Of a stretch of DNA of 64,000 bases, positions 34,284 through 43,092 are shown one piece after another (the first letter of the stretch is position 1; each line of letters starts with the position of its first letter). The notes below the pieces were generated by a model that saw only the letters and a list, made by a program, of their open reading frames with translations, did no database searches and had not been told where the DNA came from. The stretch covers positions 1-64,000 of the forward strand of contig JAYTOI010000188.1 in assembly GCA_043747875.1 (NCBI GenBank), written 5' to 3'. The position numbers and the translations under genes are program-made. This DNA is from CADEED01 sp043747875. Its GTDB lineage: Bacteria > Pseudomonadota > Gammaproteobacteria > Steroidobacterales > Steroidobacteraceae.

Positions 34284-36235
34284 TCGATGGGCACCTCGAA
34301 CGGCCCCACGGGCAATCCCGTCGAGTCGTAGAGATTGCACAGCGGCGAGTCCGCCCAGCAGAACCGCACGCGGGTCGCGATCGACGGCGCGAGCGCTGAA
34401 TCTTCCAGCACTACCACGCCGCCGGCTGCCAGCTTTGCGCCGACGTACCGGCACGTGCCCTGCTCGGCCGCGCACAATTCGAACCCCGACGGATCGCGCG
34501 CGCCGATGACGAGCAGATTGCCGTCGTAGTCACCGAACTTCACTTGTATGCCGTCGCGCTCGCGCCGCGCGGCTTTCGGTGCCGCGCCCGACGCCGAGAT
34601 CTTCGCGCCGTACGCCACGTGCCGCGCCGCGCGCGCAAGCCGCTTGCCGACGTCCAATTTGTTGGCGGGATGGATGTCATCGCGGTCGCCGATATCGTAA
34701 ATGACGGCAAGGCCGGCGTTGCCGTCGGCGACCACGGCCCGCCGCTGCGCATCGCGCAGCCGCGCCCAGCCACTATCTACCGGCTGATGGGCCAGGGGCC
34801 CGTAGTTCGCGAGCTGCACCACCAGGAAACTCAACGGCGCGCGCAATTGCCGGCGCCAGTCCGCAAACAGCGCACCGAGCTGCTGCTCGTAGCGCAGCGC
34901 GTCCTCCAGCGCGGCATTTGCCTCGCCCTGATACCACGCGACGCCGCGCGATCCGAACGGCCCGAGCGGTGCGATCATGCCGTTGAAGAGAATGTTGATG
35001 CCCGCGTACGGTTCCCAGGGCGCGCGCGGCGGGGCGGTCAGGCCCTTCGGCGCCACCTGGTACTCCCAGTCGACGAGCGAGGCCGTCGATCCATCCGCGA
35101 AACGCAGTACGCGTGAGGAATCCGGTCCGTGCACGCCGCCGCCGCCCCACATGTCGAGCACGTTGACCACGACGAGGTTCTCGCCCGCCACGAGATGCCT
35201 CGGCGGCACTGGATAGACGCGCGCCGCCTCGCCGACCCCGCTGCCCATCGCCTTGCCGTTGATCCACACCAGGTCGACGTCGTCGATGACGCCCAGCGAC
35301 AGCGTCGCGGAGCTGCGCGCCTGCGCCGGCGCGAGCGTGGCGCGCGCGCGATACCACACGACGCCGTCGTACTCCGCGAGCGCGGGTACGCCCCAATCTT
35401 CCCAGTGTTTCTCGATGGACGGCACGCGCTGCCACGTGCCGGAGCTCTTGCCCGCAAGCCACGGCCGCGTACCCTGCGTGGCCGCGCCCTGGTCGTCCCA
35501 CCAGCGCTGCACGACGGCACCCCAGCGGCGCGCGGCACCCGCCGCGTCGAGCGCGCGCGCGGCTAACAAGTCGAGCGCGGCGTCCTGGCCGCCCAGCGTG
35601 CGCAGTGCCGGCGCCGACAGCCACGCCTCGATGCGCGTGCCACCCCACGAAGACAGCACCAGACCCTGCGGCACGTCGATGGACTTCTGCAACTCGCGCG
35701 CGAAGTAGTAGCAGACGGCGGAGAAGTTGCGCGTCGTCGCCGGGCCCGCGACTTTCCACGTGAGCGGCGCGGGAAAATCCACGCGTGGCGCCACGGACGC
35801 GTCGCGCGCGATGGTCGCGTGGCGGATGCGCTGGTTCGCGGAGTGGTCCGCCTCCCAATCAGCGTTGAGCGCGCGGCGCACCGTCCACTCCATGTTCGAC
35901 TGGCCCGAGCACAACCACACGTCGCCGATGAGCACGTCGTCGACGACCTGAGTGCGCGTCGCGGTGCGCGCGCTCAGCGCGTGCGGACCACCGGCCGTCA
36001 TCGCGGGCAGCGCGGCTGCCCATCGCCCATCCGCACCGGCCAGTTGCCGGACGCTCGCGGCGCCGAGCGTCACGCTGACCTCTTCGCCGGCCGCGGCTGT
36101 GCCCCACACCGCGATCGGCCGATCGCGCTGGAGCACGACGTGGTCGCCGAAGATCGCTGCCATCAACGGCGCCTCGGCGCGCGCCGCGCTCATGAGCAGC
36201 GCCAGCGCCAGCACGGCGCCGAATCGCTGTACCAT
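34280..36235 (-). CDS. Exported sialate O-acetylesterase-family SGNH esterase
   Basis: 651-residue enzyme with a Sec signal (RFGAVLALALLMSAARA). The opening PLMAAIFGDHVVLQRDRPIAVWG and the nucleophile block DVWLCSGQSNMEWTV (Ser of GQSNMEW) are characteristic of the sialate 9-O-acetylesterase group, with the catalytic DxxH near the end in DIHPANKLDVGKRL. A beta-sandwich insert of about 150 residues in the middle (WINGKAMGSGVGEAARVYPVP) is the jelly-roll usual in these proteins. In polysaccharide loci such enzymes remove acetyl groups from pectic or hemicellulosic sugars, which fits the GH88/GH105 and DUF4861 genes nearby. The ATG at 36235 gives the best signal; another lies 12 bases upstream. 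It is divergent from the cupin gene. Confidence 0.87.
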   Translation of the reverse strand: MVQRFGAVLALALLMSAARAEAPLMAAIFGDHVVLQRDRPIAVWGTAAAGEEVSVTLGAASVRQLAGADGRWAAALPAMTAGGPHALSARTATRTQVVDDVLIGDVWLCSGQSNMEWTVRRALNADWEADHSANQRIRHATIARDASVAPRVDFPAPLTWKVAGPATTRNFSAVCYYFARELQKSIDVPQGLVLSSWGGTRIEAWLSAPALRTLGGQDAALDLLAARALDAAGAARRWGAVVQRWWDDQGAATQGTRPWLAGKSSGTWQRVPSIEKHWEDWGVPALAEYDGVVWYRARATLAPAQARSSATLSLGVIDDVDLVWINGKAMGSGVGEAARVYPVPPRHLVAGENLVVVNVLDMWGGGGVHGPDSSRVLRFADGSTASLVDWEYQVAPKGLTAPPRAPWEPYAGINILFNGMIAPLGPFGSRGVAWYQGEANAALEDALRYEQQLGALFADWRRQLRAPLSFLVVQLANYGPLAHQPVDSGWARLRDAQRRAVVADGNAGLAVIYDIGDRDDIHPANKLDVGKRLARAARHVAYGAKISASGAAPKAARRERDGIQVKFGDYDGNLLVIGARDPSGFELCAAEQGTCRYVGAKLAAGGVVVLEDSALAPSIATRVRFCWADSPLCNLYDSTGLPVGPFEVPIE

Positions 36236-36260
36236 TGTTCTCCCCACTGGCTCTCACCTC

Positions 36261-37274
36261 ATGTCAGACAGCGCGCAAATACTCATTCGTGACGGCGTCG
36301 ATCTCAAGACGTTTCGCGAGCAGATCGAGCCTGCGAACCAGCCGGCGGTCTTGAGAGGCCTGGTGAACCACTGGCCCGCGGTACGCGCCGCGCGCGTATC
36401 TCCACTCGCCCTGGCCGACTATCTGCGCGGCTTCGACGCCGGCAAACCAGTCGCGGTGCTCGAGGGACCGCCGTCCATCCGCGGACACTTCTTCTACCGC
36501 GAGGACATGCGCGGACTCAACTTCGAGCGCAAGCCGGCCACCATCGGCGCGACGCTGGAGCGTCTGCTCGCGCAGCTCGACGATCCGAATCCCGCGGCGA
36601 TCTACATCGAGTCGACGCCCACCGCCGAGCACCTGCCGCCGTTCGCAGACGCGAACCCCATGCCGTTGCTGCCGCCCATCGTGATCCCGCGCATCTGGGT
36701 GGGCAACACGCTGACCGTGCAGACGCACTTCGACCTGTCGAGCAATATCGCCTGCGTCGTGGGCGGCCGGCGGCGCTTCACGCTGTTTCCGCCCGACCAG
36801 ATCGCGAACCTCTACGTGGGGCCCATCGAGTTCAACATCTCCGGTCCGCCGATCAGCATGGTGACGCTGCGCAATCCGGATCTGGCGCGCTTCCCGCGGT
36901 TCGCCGAGGCGCAGCGGCATGCGCTCACCGCGGAGCTCGAGCCGGGCGACGCGCTCTACATCCCGTACGCGTGGTGGCACCAGGTCGAATCGCTGGCACC
37001 CTTCAACGTGCTGGTGAACTACTGGTGGAACGAGGCACGCCAGGCGGGCTCGCCATACGACGCGATGCTGCACGCCGTGCTGGCGCTGCGCGATCTGCCG
37101 CCCGCGCAGCGCGCGGTGTGGCGCGCGATGTTCGATCACTACGTGTTCACGGCCGGCGACGAGGCGTTGTCGCATCTGCCGCGCGAGCAGCGCGGCATCA
37201 TGGGGCCGCCCTCGCCCACGCGCCTGCAGGCGATCCGCGCCATCCTCGCCCGCGCGTTTTCTCGTCCGGGATAG
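36261..37274 (+). CDS. Cupin-8/JmjC-like domain protein
   Basis: 337-residue cytosolic protein of the cupin_8 (JmjC-like, factor-inhibiting-HIF-like) family. The N-terminal block FREQIEPANQPAVLRGLVNHWPAV is typical. The iron facial triad is suggested by QTHFDLSSNIAC (HxD) and the later His of YIPYAWWHQVES, with GGRRRFTLFPPDQIANLYVGP between them as the 2-oxoglutarate-binding strand region. It is predicted to be a 2-oxoglutarate/Fe(II) oxygenase or hydroxylase. Genes of this family are frequent in TonB-receptor and sugar-utilisation loci of Xanthomonas- and Caulobacter-like bacteria, where their targets are unknown. It starts 25 bases from the divergent esterase start. Confidence 0.85.
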   Translation: MSDSAQILIRDGVDLKTFREQIEPANQPAVLRGLVNHWPAVRAARVSPLALADYLRGFDAGKPVAVLEGPPSIRGHFFYREDMRGLNFERKPATIGATLERLLAQLDDPNPAAIYIESTPTAEHLPPFADANPMPLLPPIVIPRIWVGNTLTVQTHFDLSSNIACVVGGRRRFTLFPPDQIANLYVGPIEFNISGPPISMVTLRNPDLARFPRFAEAQRHALTAELEPGDALYIPYAWWHQVESLAPFNVLVNYWWNEARQAGSPYDAMLHAVLALRDLPPAQRAVWRAMFDHYVFTAGDEALSHLPREQRGIMGPPSPTRLQAIRAILARAFSRPG

Positions 37275-37344
37275 ACCGCGGCAATTGTGAGACGATGCGC
37301 GTAGAGCGCGCTTGGCTGCCGGAAGGACCCGGCGAGGAGAAACG

Positions 37345-38571
37345 ATGAGGGGTTTGAGGTTGTTTGCCCTCGCGGGCGCGCTCGTCTGCGGCGTGTTGAA
37401 GCCACCGGCCGCCCTGGCGGCAGGCGCGACCATCACGGTGACGCACGGTCTCGATGCCGCACGGCCCGACGAAGTGATCGCGATTCCATTCGCGCAGGTC
37501 GCCGCGGCACTGCCCGGCGCGCGCATGTACCACCTGGTTGCGCGGGATCCGAAAGGCCGCGCGCTGCCGCTGCAGGTGACTAACTACCAGCACGATCATC
37601 GCGGCATGCAGTACGACGACCTGGTGTTGGCGTACGGCTTCGCGGCCGGCGAGAAACGCGTGGTGTTCACGCTGGAGTCGGTCGTCACCGCGACCGCGCC
37701 CGACACGCGCTGCGCCTACGCGCGCTTCGTGCCGGAGCGCTACGACGACATGGCCTGGGAAAACGACCGCATCGCGCACCGCATGTACGGCCCCGCGCTC
37801 AACACCACCGACGCGGGTGGCGAGCGCCTGCGCGGCAGCGGCATAGATGTGTGGGGCAAGCGCGTGACGTATCCCATCGTCGATCGCTGGTATGCCAAGG
37901 GTCACGATCAATTCCACAAGGACGAGGAAGGCGAAGGCCTCGACCTGTACAGCATCGGCGGCGCGCGCGGCGCGGGCGGCACGGGCGTGTGGGACGGCAC
38001 CCGGCTCTGGACCTCCGACAATTTCGCGGGCCAGCAGGTGCTGTCGAACGGCCCACGACGCGCGGCGTTCAAGCTCACGTACGCGCCCTGGGATGCAGGC
38101 GGCGCGGGTCAGGTGACCGAGACCAAACAATTCACGGTGGACTGCGGACGGAATTTCGACGCGGTCGAGAGCGTGTTCGATTTCTCCGCCGCCGAAGCGA
38201 CGGTGGGCGTGGGTCTCACCGAGCACAAGGCATCGAAGGACTTTCCCGCCGCGGTGGTCGCGCGCGATGAGAAAGGCCGCTGGATGAGCCTGTGGGAGGA
38301 GAGCAAGGACGGCGGGGTCGGCGTGGCCGTCATCCTCGCAAACGATGCGAACCCGGCCGGGTACGCGCGCGAGGCCGTCGACGCGCGCGGCAATTCCAAC
38401 CATTTGTTGCTGGTGAAAGTGAAGGACGGCGCGGCGCTGCATTACTTCACGGGCGCCGGCTGGAACCGCAGCGGCCAGTTCGCCGATCGCGCCGCCTGGG
38501 AGGCGTACGTGCGCGACTTCGCCGCGCGCGTCGCGAGCCCTCTCGCCGTCTCCGTGAGCGCCAAGCCATGA
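37345..38571 (+). CDS. DUF4861 domain protein, exported
   Basis: 408-residue periplasmic protein with a Sec signal (LRLFALAGALVCGVLKPPAALA). It matches the DUF4861 family by the blocks YHLVARDPKGRALPLQVTNYQHDHRG, YARFVPERYDDMAWENDRIAHRMYGPAL, LDLYSIGGARG and GVGLTEHKASKDFPAAVV. The family accompanies GH88/GH105 unsaturated uronyl hydrolases and pectin or rhamnogalacturonan lyases. The AWENDRIAHRMYGP motif resembles the active-site region of related beta-sandwich enzymes, so it may be catalytic, but the reaction is not established. The ATG at 37345 has GGAGAA upstream. Its stop overlaps the GH88/GH105 start by four bases. Confidence 0.86.
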   Translation: MRGLRLFALAGALVCGVLKPPAALAAGATITVTHGLDAARPDEVIAIPFAQVAAALPGARMYHLVARDPKGRALPLQVTNYQHDHRGMQYDDLVLAYGFAAGEKRVVFTLESVVTATAPDTRCAYARFVPERYDDMAWENDRIAHRMYGPALNTTDAGGERLRGSGIDVWGKRVTYPIVDRWYAKGHDQFHKDEEGEGLDLYSIGGARGAGGTGVWDGTRLWTSDNFAGQQVLSNGPRRAAFKLTYAPWDAGGAGQVTETKQFTVDCGRNFDAVESVFDFSAAEATVGVGLTEHKASKDFPAAVVARDEKGRWMSLWEESKDGGVGVAVILANDANPAGYAREAVDARGNSNHLLLVKVKDGAALHYFTGAGWNRSGQFADRAAWEAYVRDFAARVASPLAVSVSAKP

Positions 38572-39653
38572 ACGCGCGCAGATTCTTCACCGCCTGCGCG
38601 GCGGCGTTGCTGTGCGTCCCGGCGTTCGCGCAAGACCAGCACTTCTCCGGCTGGCCCGCGGGCACGGACCCGCGCGAGGTCGGCAAGCGCGTCGCGGAGC
38701 GCTTCCTCGTGACGCCGCACATGGAGATGAACCGTCATGGACCGCAGGCGCTGCACTACGCGCACGTCGCCTCGTGGACCGGCGCGCTGCAGCTCGCGAT
38801 GCTCACGAAGGACGAGGACCTGATGAAGCGCCTGGTCGAGCGGTTCCAGCCGTTCCTCGCTCCGGAGGGTCCGCGCGTGCCGCGCACGGACCATGTGGAC
38901 GGCACGGTGTTCGGCGCCCTGCCGCTCGAGCTCTATCTACAGGCGCACCGTCAGCAGTACCGCACCATGGGCCTGGCGTTCGCCGACGCGCAGTGGGACA
39001 ACCCGCTGCCCGACGGGCTCACCAACCAGACGCGCTGGTGGATCGACGACATGTACATGATCACCGCGCTGCAACTGCAGGCGTGGCGCGCGACGGGCGA
39101 CGCGAAATACCTCGAGCGCACCGCGCGCGAGATGGTGGCCTATCTACAGAAGCTGCAGCAGCCGAACGGGCTGTTCTACCACGCACCCGACGCGCCGCAT
39201 TTCTGGGGACGCGGCGACGGCTGGGTGGCCGTGGGCATGGCCGATGTGCTGCGCGAGCTGCCGGCAAAGCACCGGCTTCGCAAGCCGATCCTGGCTGCCT
39301 ATCAGAAGATGATGGCGACTCTGCTCAGGCACCAGGCGCAGACCGGCATGTGGCGCCAGCTCATCGACAAGCCCGAGAGCTGGCCCGAGAGCTCGAGCAC
39401 CGCGATGTTTACGTACGCATTCGTGACCGGCGTGAAGAACGGCTGGCTCGCCGAAGATATCTATGGCCCCGCAGCCCGCAAGGCGTGGATCGCGTTGACC
39501 GGGTATCTGACGCCCGAAGGCGAGTTGCGCGAGGTGTGCATCGGCACGGGCAAGCGCCTGGACATGCAGTACTACCTGGATCGGCCGCGCGCGGTGGGCG
39601 ATGCGCACGGACAGGCGCCGATGCTGTGGACGGCCGCGGCGCTGCTGCGCTGA
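38568..39653 (+). CDS. GH88/GH105 unsaturated glucuronyl/rhamnogalacturonyl hydrolase
   Basis: 361-residue exported (alpha/alpha)6-barrel hydrolase with signal FFTACAAALLCVPAFA. The sequence shows the GH105 pattern: DHVDGTVFGALPLELYL, WWIDDMYMITALQLQAWRATGDAKYLERTAREM (catalytic Asp in WIDDMYM), FWGRGDGWVAVGMADVL (GRGNGW-like) and SSSTAMFTYAF. These enzymes remove the 4,5-unsaturated uronic acid left by polysaccharide lyases, acting on rhamnogalacturonan-I or other uronic-acid glycans. No lyase gene is visible in the window. Four-base overlap with the DUF4861 gene implies coupled translation. Assignment to GH105 rather than GH88 is by motif resemblance only. Confidence 0.87.
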   Translation: MNARRFFTACAAALLCVPAFAQDQHFSGWPAGTDPREVGKRVAERFLVTPHMEMNRHGPQALHYAHVASWTGALQLAMLTKDEDLMKRLVERFQPFLAPEGPRVPRTDHVDGTVFGALPLELYLQAHRQQYRTMGLAFADAQWDNPLPDGLTNQTRWWIDDMYMITALQLQAWRATGDAKYLERTAREMVAYLQKLQQPNGLFYHAPDAPHFWGRGDGWVAVGMADVLRELPAKHRLRKPILAAYQKMMATLLRHQAQTGMWRQLIDKPESWPESSSTAMFTYAFVTGVKNGWLAEDIYGPAARKAWIALTGYLTPEGELREVCIGTGKRLDMQYYLDRPRAVGDAHGQAPMLWTAAALLR

Positions 39654-39663
39654 GCGCGAACCC

Positions 39664-40777
39664 ATGCAGGCACTGATGCTCGTCGGCAGAAACGCCCTCG
39701 AATGGCAGGAGTTCGAAGTTCCTGTTTTGCAGACGCCCCTGGACGTGATCGTGCGACCGTTCGTGGCGGCGCGCTGCGATATCGACATCGGCCTGATACG
39801 GGGTTCGGTGGCGCGCGGCTTCAGACTGGGGAGAATTCTTCGCCAGCTGGATCCTGACGTCGTGCATGTCTTCGGACCGCGACCGTATCGCCCGCCGTTT
39901 CCCATGGGCCACGAGTGTGTGGCCGAAGTCATCGAGTGTGGTGAGTCGGTGAAGCGATTCAAACGCGGCGATCGCGTCGTGGTGCCATTCCAGATCTCAT
40001 GCGGAGATTGCCTGACGTGCACCGGCGGGCACACCGCGCAATGCGAGACCGTGCCGGCATTTTCGATGTATGGCGGCGTCGGCGGCAAGAGCGACGGATG
40101 GGGTGGTGCGCTCGGCGACCGGCTACGCGTGCCGTACGGCGATGCAATGCTGGTTGCCTGTGCCGGCCGGCGTCGATCCTTGCGCCATTGCGAGTGCGAG
40201 CGACAACCTGCCAGATGCGTGGCAAGCGGTCGCGCCGGGCCTCGCAAACCATCCCGGCGCGCGCGTGCTGGTGGTGGGCGGCGCCATCAAGAGCATCGGG
40301 CTGTATGCCGCGGCAATCGCGGTCGCGCTCGGCTCCTCGGGCGTCGACTACTTCGACCGCAATCCGCAGCGGCTGACGATCGCGGAAAAAGTCGGCGCGC
40401 GGGCACTCGAAGGTTCGTTCGCCACCTCGAGCCCGCCTGGCGGCTATCCAGTTGTCGTGGACGCGAGTAACGATGGGCGTGGTCTCGCGTTCGCATTGCG
40501 TGCTACCAGCGTCGGCGGGGTATGCACGAGCCTGGGAATCTATCCCCGCAAGCGGACCGCGATTCCGATGATGCGAATGTATTCGCACAGCCTGACGCTC
40601 CGGAACGGTGTATCGAGCGCTCGTCCTAACATCCCCGCGCTGCTCGAACTGGTGCGCAGCGCGAAACTGCGTCCCGAGCTCATCACCACGTTGCGCGCGC
40701 CGTGGGCGCAGGCACACGAGGCGTTTCTCCAGGAATCCGTAAAGGTCGTGGTGACTCGCGACCCGCTCATCCAGTGA
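39664..40777 (+). pseudogene. Zinc-type alcohol dehydrogenase, interrupted by a one-base frameshift
   Basis: Reads as a 370-residue medium-chain zinc dehydrogenase split between two frames. Frame one (from ATG 39664) has the GroES-like half with FPMGHECVAEVIECG and the structural-zinc stretch SCGDCLTCTGGHTAQC, up to PYGDAML at about 40152. The sequence then continues one frame over as LPVPAGVDPCAIASASDNLPDAW through the Rossmann motif VLVVGGAIKSIGLYAAAIA and ends SVKVVVTRDPLIQ at 40777. The total length of 1114 bases is one base more than 371 codons, and removal of one G at 40152-40153 restores the whole protein. Either a recent inactivating insertion or an assembly error. If intact it would oxidise a sugar alcohol or polyol in the neighbouring pathway. 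Confidence 0.85.
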
Positions 40778-40795
40778 CGAACGAAGGGGAATGAA

Positions 40796-42364
40796 GTGAC
40801 GAGAACGATGACTTTGCTCGCGGCCCTCATCCTGCCGCTCGCGACGCAGGGCTCCCCGAACGGCGGGCCCGTCGGCGACTTCGAGGCGCACACCGACATC
40901 GGCCAGCCGGCCATCGCCGGCCACGCCACGTACAACGCGGCCTCGCAGGTCTATACGCTTTCCGCCGGCGGGACGAACATCTGGGCCAAGCGCGACGAAT
41001 TCCATTTCGCGTACCGCCGCATCAAGGGCGACTTCATCGTGCAGGCGCTGGTGGAGTTCGCCGGCACGGGCGCCGACCCGCATCGCAAGACGGGCATCAT
41101 GGCGCGCGCGTCGATCGCGGACTTCGACTCCGCATACGTCGACGGCACCGTTCACGGCGACGGCCTCACTTCCATGCAGTACCGCACGGCGAAGGGTGAG
41201 GACACGGCGCAGATCGAGGTGGCGCCTGCGAAGGGCGCGAACGTCATCCAGCTCGAGCGTCGCGGCAACACCTTCATTTTCTCGGCCGCGCGCTTCGGCG
41301 AGCCATTCTCGGTGGTGCAGATCGCGGACACGGCGAACGTGCCGGAAGCAGCGTACGTCGGGCTGTTCCTGTCGTCGCACAACGCGGGCGCAAAGGAGAC
41401 TGCGCTCTACCGCAACGTGCGTGTCATCAAGCCGGTGAAGGTGGGCTTCCAGCCTTATCGCGACTACATCGGCAGCCGGCTCGAGCTGCTCGACGTGCTG
41501 AATGGCCATCGCTCGCAGCTCTACGCCTCGCGCACGCCGTTCGAGGCGCCGAACTGGCTGCCCGACGGCTCGGCGCTGATCTACAACGCGAGCGGCGGCG
41601 ATGCCGCCACGCGCGGACGGCTGTGGCGCTTCGACCTGGCCACGCGCACGCCGGTGTTGATCGATACGGGCTTCGCGATCCGCAACAACAACGACCACGT
41701 GCTGTCGTTCGACGGTATGCAGCTCGCAATCTCGGATCAGAGCCAGGACGACAACCAGTCGACTATCTACACAATGCCCGTGGGCGGCGGCGCGCCGAAG
41801 CGCATCACGCCGAACACGCCGAGCTACATGCACGGGTGGACGCCCGACGGGAAGTGGCTGGTGTACACCGGCGGCCGCAAGCCCCCCCGTTCGAAAGACG
41901 ATGGGAAAGCCACGGCCGACGAGTACGACATCTACAAGGTCGCGTCGGACGGCGGCGGCAAGGAGGTCAACCTGACCAACTCGCCCGGCCTCGACGACGG
42001 TCCCGAGGTGAGCCCCGACGGCCAGTGGATCTATTTCAACTCGACGCGTTCGGGGAAGATGCAGATCTGGCGCATGCGGCCCGACGGCAAGGACGTGTCC
42101 CGCGTGACGAGGGACGAGCGGTTCAACGACTGGTTCCCGCATTTTTCGCCCGACGGCAAGTGGATAGCCATCATCTCGTACGGTACGGACATCGCGCCAT
42201 CGGACCATCCGTACTATAAGCACTGCTACCTGCGCCTCATGCCGGCCGACGGCAGCGCGCCGCCGAAGGTCATCGCATATGTGTATGGCGGCCAGGGCAC
42301 CATCAACGTGCCGTCGTGGTCGCCCGACGGCACGCACCTGGCTTTCGTCAGCAATACCGACTAG
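40796..42364 (+). CDS. TolB-like beta-propeller protein, exported
   Basis: 522-residue periplasmic protein: signal TLLAALILPLATQG, then an N-terminal jelly-roll of about 190 residues (YTLSAGGTNIWAKRDEFHFAYRRIKGDFIVQALVEF) like DUF1349-type carbohydrate-binding domains. A beta-propeller built from TolB/PD40 repeats follows. The repeats are visible as FEAPNWLPDGSALIY, MHGWTPDGKWLVYTGG, EVSPDGQWIYFNSTRSGKMQIWRM, FPHFSPDGKWIAIISYG and VPSWSPDGTHLAFVS. The start is a GTG at 40796; an ATG four codons later is possible. It follows the broken dehydrogenase by 18 bases and closes the sugar locus. A binding or scaffolding role is likelier than catalysis. Confidence 0.83.
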   Translation: MTRTMTLLAALILPLATQGSPNGGPVGDFEAHTDIGQPAIAGHATYNAASQVYTLSAGGTNIWAKRDEFHFAYRRIKGDFIVQALVEFAGTGADPHRKTGIMARASIADFDSAYVDGTVHGDGLTSMQYRTAKGEDTAQIEVAPAKGANVIQLERRGNTFIFSAARFGEPFSVVQIADTANVPEAAYVGLFLSSHNAGAKETALYRNVRVIKPVKVGFQPYRDYIGSRLELLDVLNGHRSQLYASRTPFEAPNWLPDGSALIYNASGGDAATRGRLWRFDLATRTPVLIDTGFAIRNNNDHVLSFDGMQLAISDQSQDDNQSTIYTMPVGGGAPKRITPNTPSYMHGWTPDGKWLVYTGGRKPPRSKDDGKATADEYDIYKVASDGGGKEVNLTNSPGLDDGPEVSPDGQWIYFNSTRSGKMQIWRMRPDGKDVSRVTRDERFNDWFPHFSPDGKWIAIISYGTDIAPSDHPYYKHCYLRLMPADGSAPPKVIAYVYGGQGTINVPSWSPDGTHLAFVSNTD

Positions 42365-42375
42365 GGGCGGTGGGG

Positions 42376-42479
42376 GGAGGTGGTGCCGGGGAGGGAATCT
42401 CGGGAGAACGCGCGCGACCGAGTGTGGCTAGCTGACGCTTCGCGCGTTCTCCCGAGATTCCCTCCCCGGCACCACCTCC
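42376..42479. repeat. Perfect 39-bp inverted repeat between convergent genes
   Basis: Arms 42376-42414 and 42441-42479 are exact reverse complements (39 of 39) with a 26-base spacer. It sits between the stops of the TolB-like gene (+) and the lipoprotein gene (-). A transcript from either strand would fold into a very stable rod, so a bidirectional terminator is plausible although no T-tract follows. Perfect identity implies a recent origin or active maintenance. Confidence 0.9.
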
Positions 42480-42487
42480 GGCACCAC

Positions 42488-43078
42488 CTACTGCTTGAGC
42501 GCCGCTGACGCCGTCAGCGACTCGAACTCCGGCGCCGCGGTCTTGAAGTAGTGGCTCGACACGCCTTCGAGCGTCATCACATACAGCTTCTGGTCGACCA
42601 CGCGCATCACGGACACGCCGTCCTTCGAGATGGAGTCGTTCGGCGCATAGTGAAAGCTCATCTTCACTCCCTGTCCGCCGAGGAACTGCACCGGGTCCAC
42701 GGACTGCACCTCGAACACGGTCACGCCGAGCACGCGATACGCGGTCTCCATCATCGACACCAGATCCTGCGGCGACATGTCGGCGCGAAACGGTGGCACC
42801 TGCTGCGCATCCTTCTTGCGTTGCACGATGATGGCCTTCCCATCGGGCAGGCCCGCGACGAACGACACGGTGTCGAGCAGCGGACCGTTCTTCGTCCACA
42901 CCTCTTCCCACCTGGTCTGGCCGTAAGCTTGCGGCGCCTTGTTCCACGGCGTGGCCGGCCGCACGACCAGCGAACTGTTCGCCACCGCGACGGGCTTCGC
43001 CGCGATCAGCCCGTAGCCGGGTACGCAGGCGGCGAGCGCGAGTGGCAGGACGGCGATCAAAAGTAATCTGTGTTTCAT
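42488..43078 (-). CDS. Lipoprotein of unknown function
   Basis: 196-residue lipoprotein: signal HRLLLIAVLPLALAAC with lipobox LAAC. The mature part (KNGPLLDTVSFVAGLPDGKAIIVQRKKDAQQVPPFRADMSPQDLVSMMETAY) has no motif I can name. Its compact alpha-beta pattern resembles small periplasmic proteins that accompany M48 proteases. The ATG at 43078 lies 14 bases after the M48 stop, so it is the third gene of an envelope operon transcribed from 45,032. A role in envelope stress or outer-membrane quality control is inference from context. Confidence 0.75.
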   Translation of the reverse strand: MKHRLLLIAVLPLALAACVPGYGLIAAKPVAVANSSLVVRPATPWNKAPQAYGQTRWEEVWTKNGPLLDTVSFVAGLPDGKAIIVQRKKDAQQVPPFRADMSPQDLVSMMETAYRVLGVTVFEVQSVDPVQFLGGQGVKMSFHYAPNDSISKDGVSVMRVVDQKLYVMTLEGVSSHYFKTAAPEFESLTASAALKQ

Positions 43079-43092
43079 TTGCATCCTGGAAC

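Noticed and set aside
42376..42479. CRISPR or attachment site
   Set aside because: Only two inverted copies with no direct-repeat/spacer pattern and no integrase or tRNA nearby.
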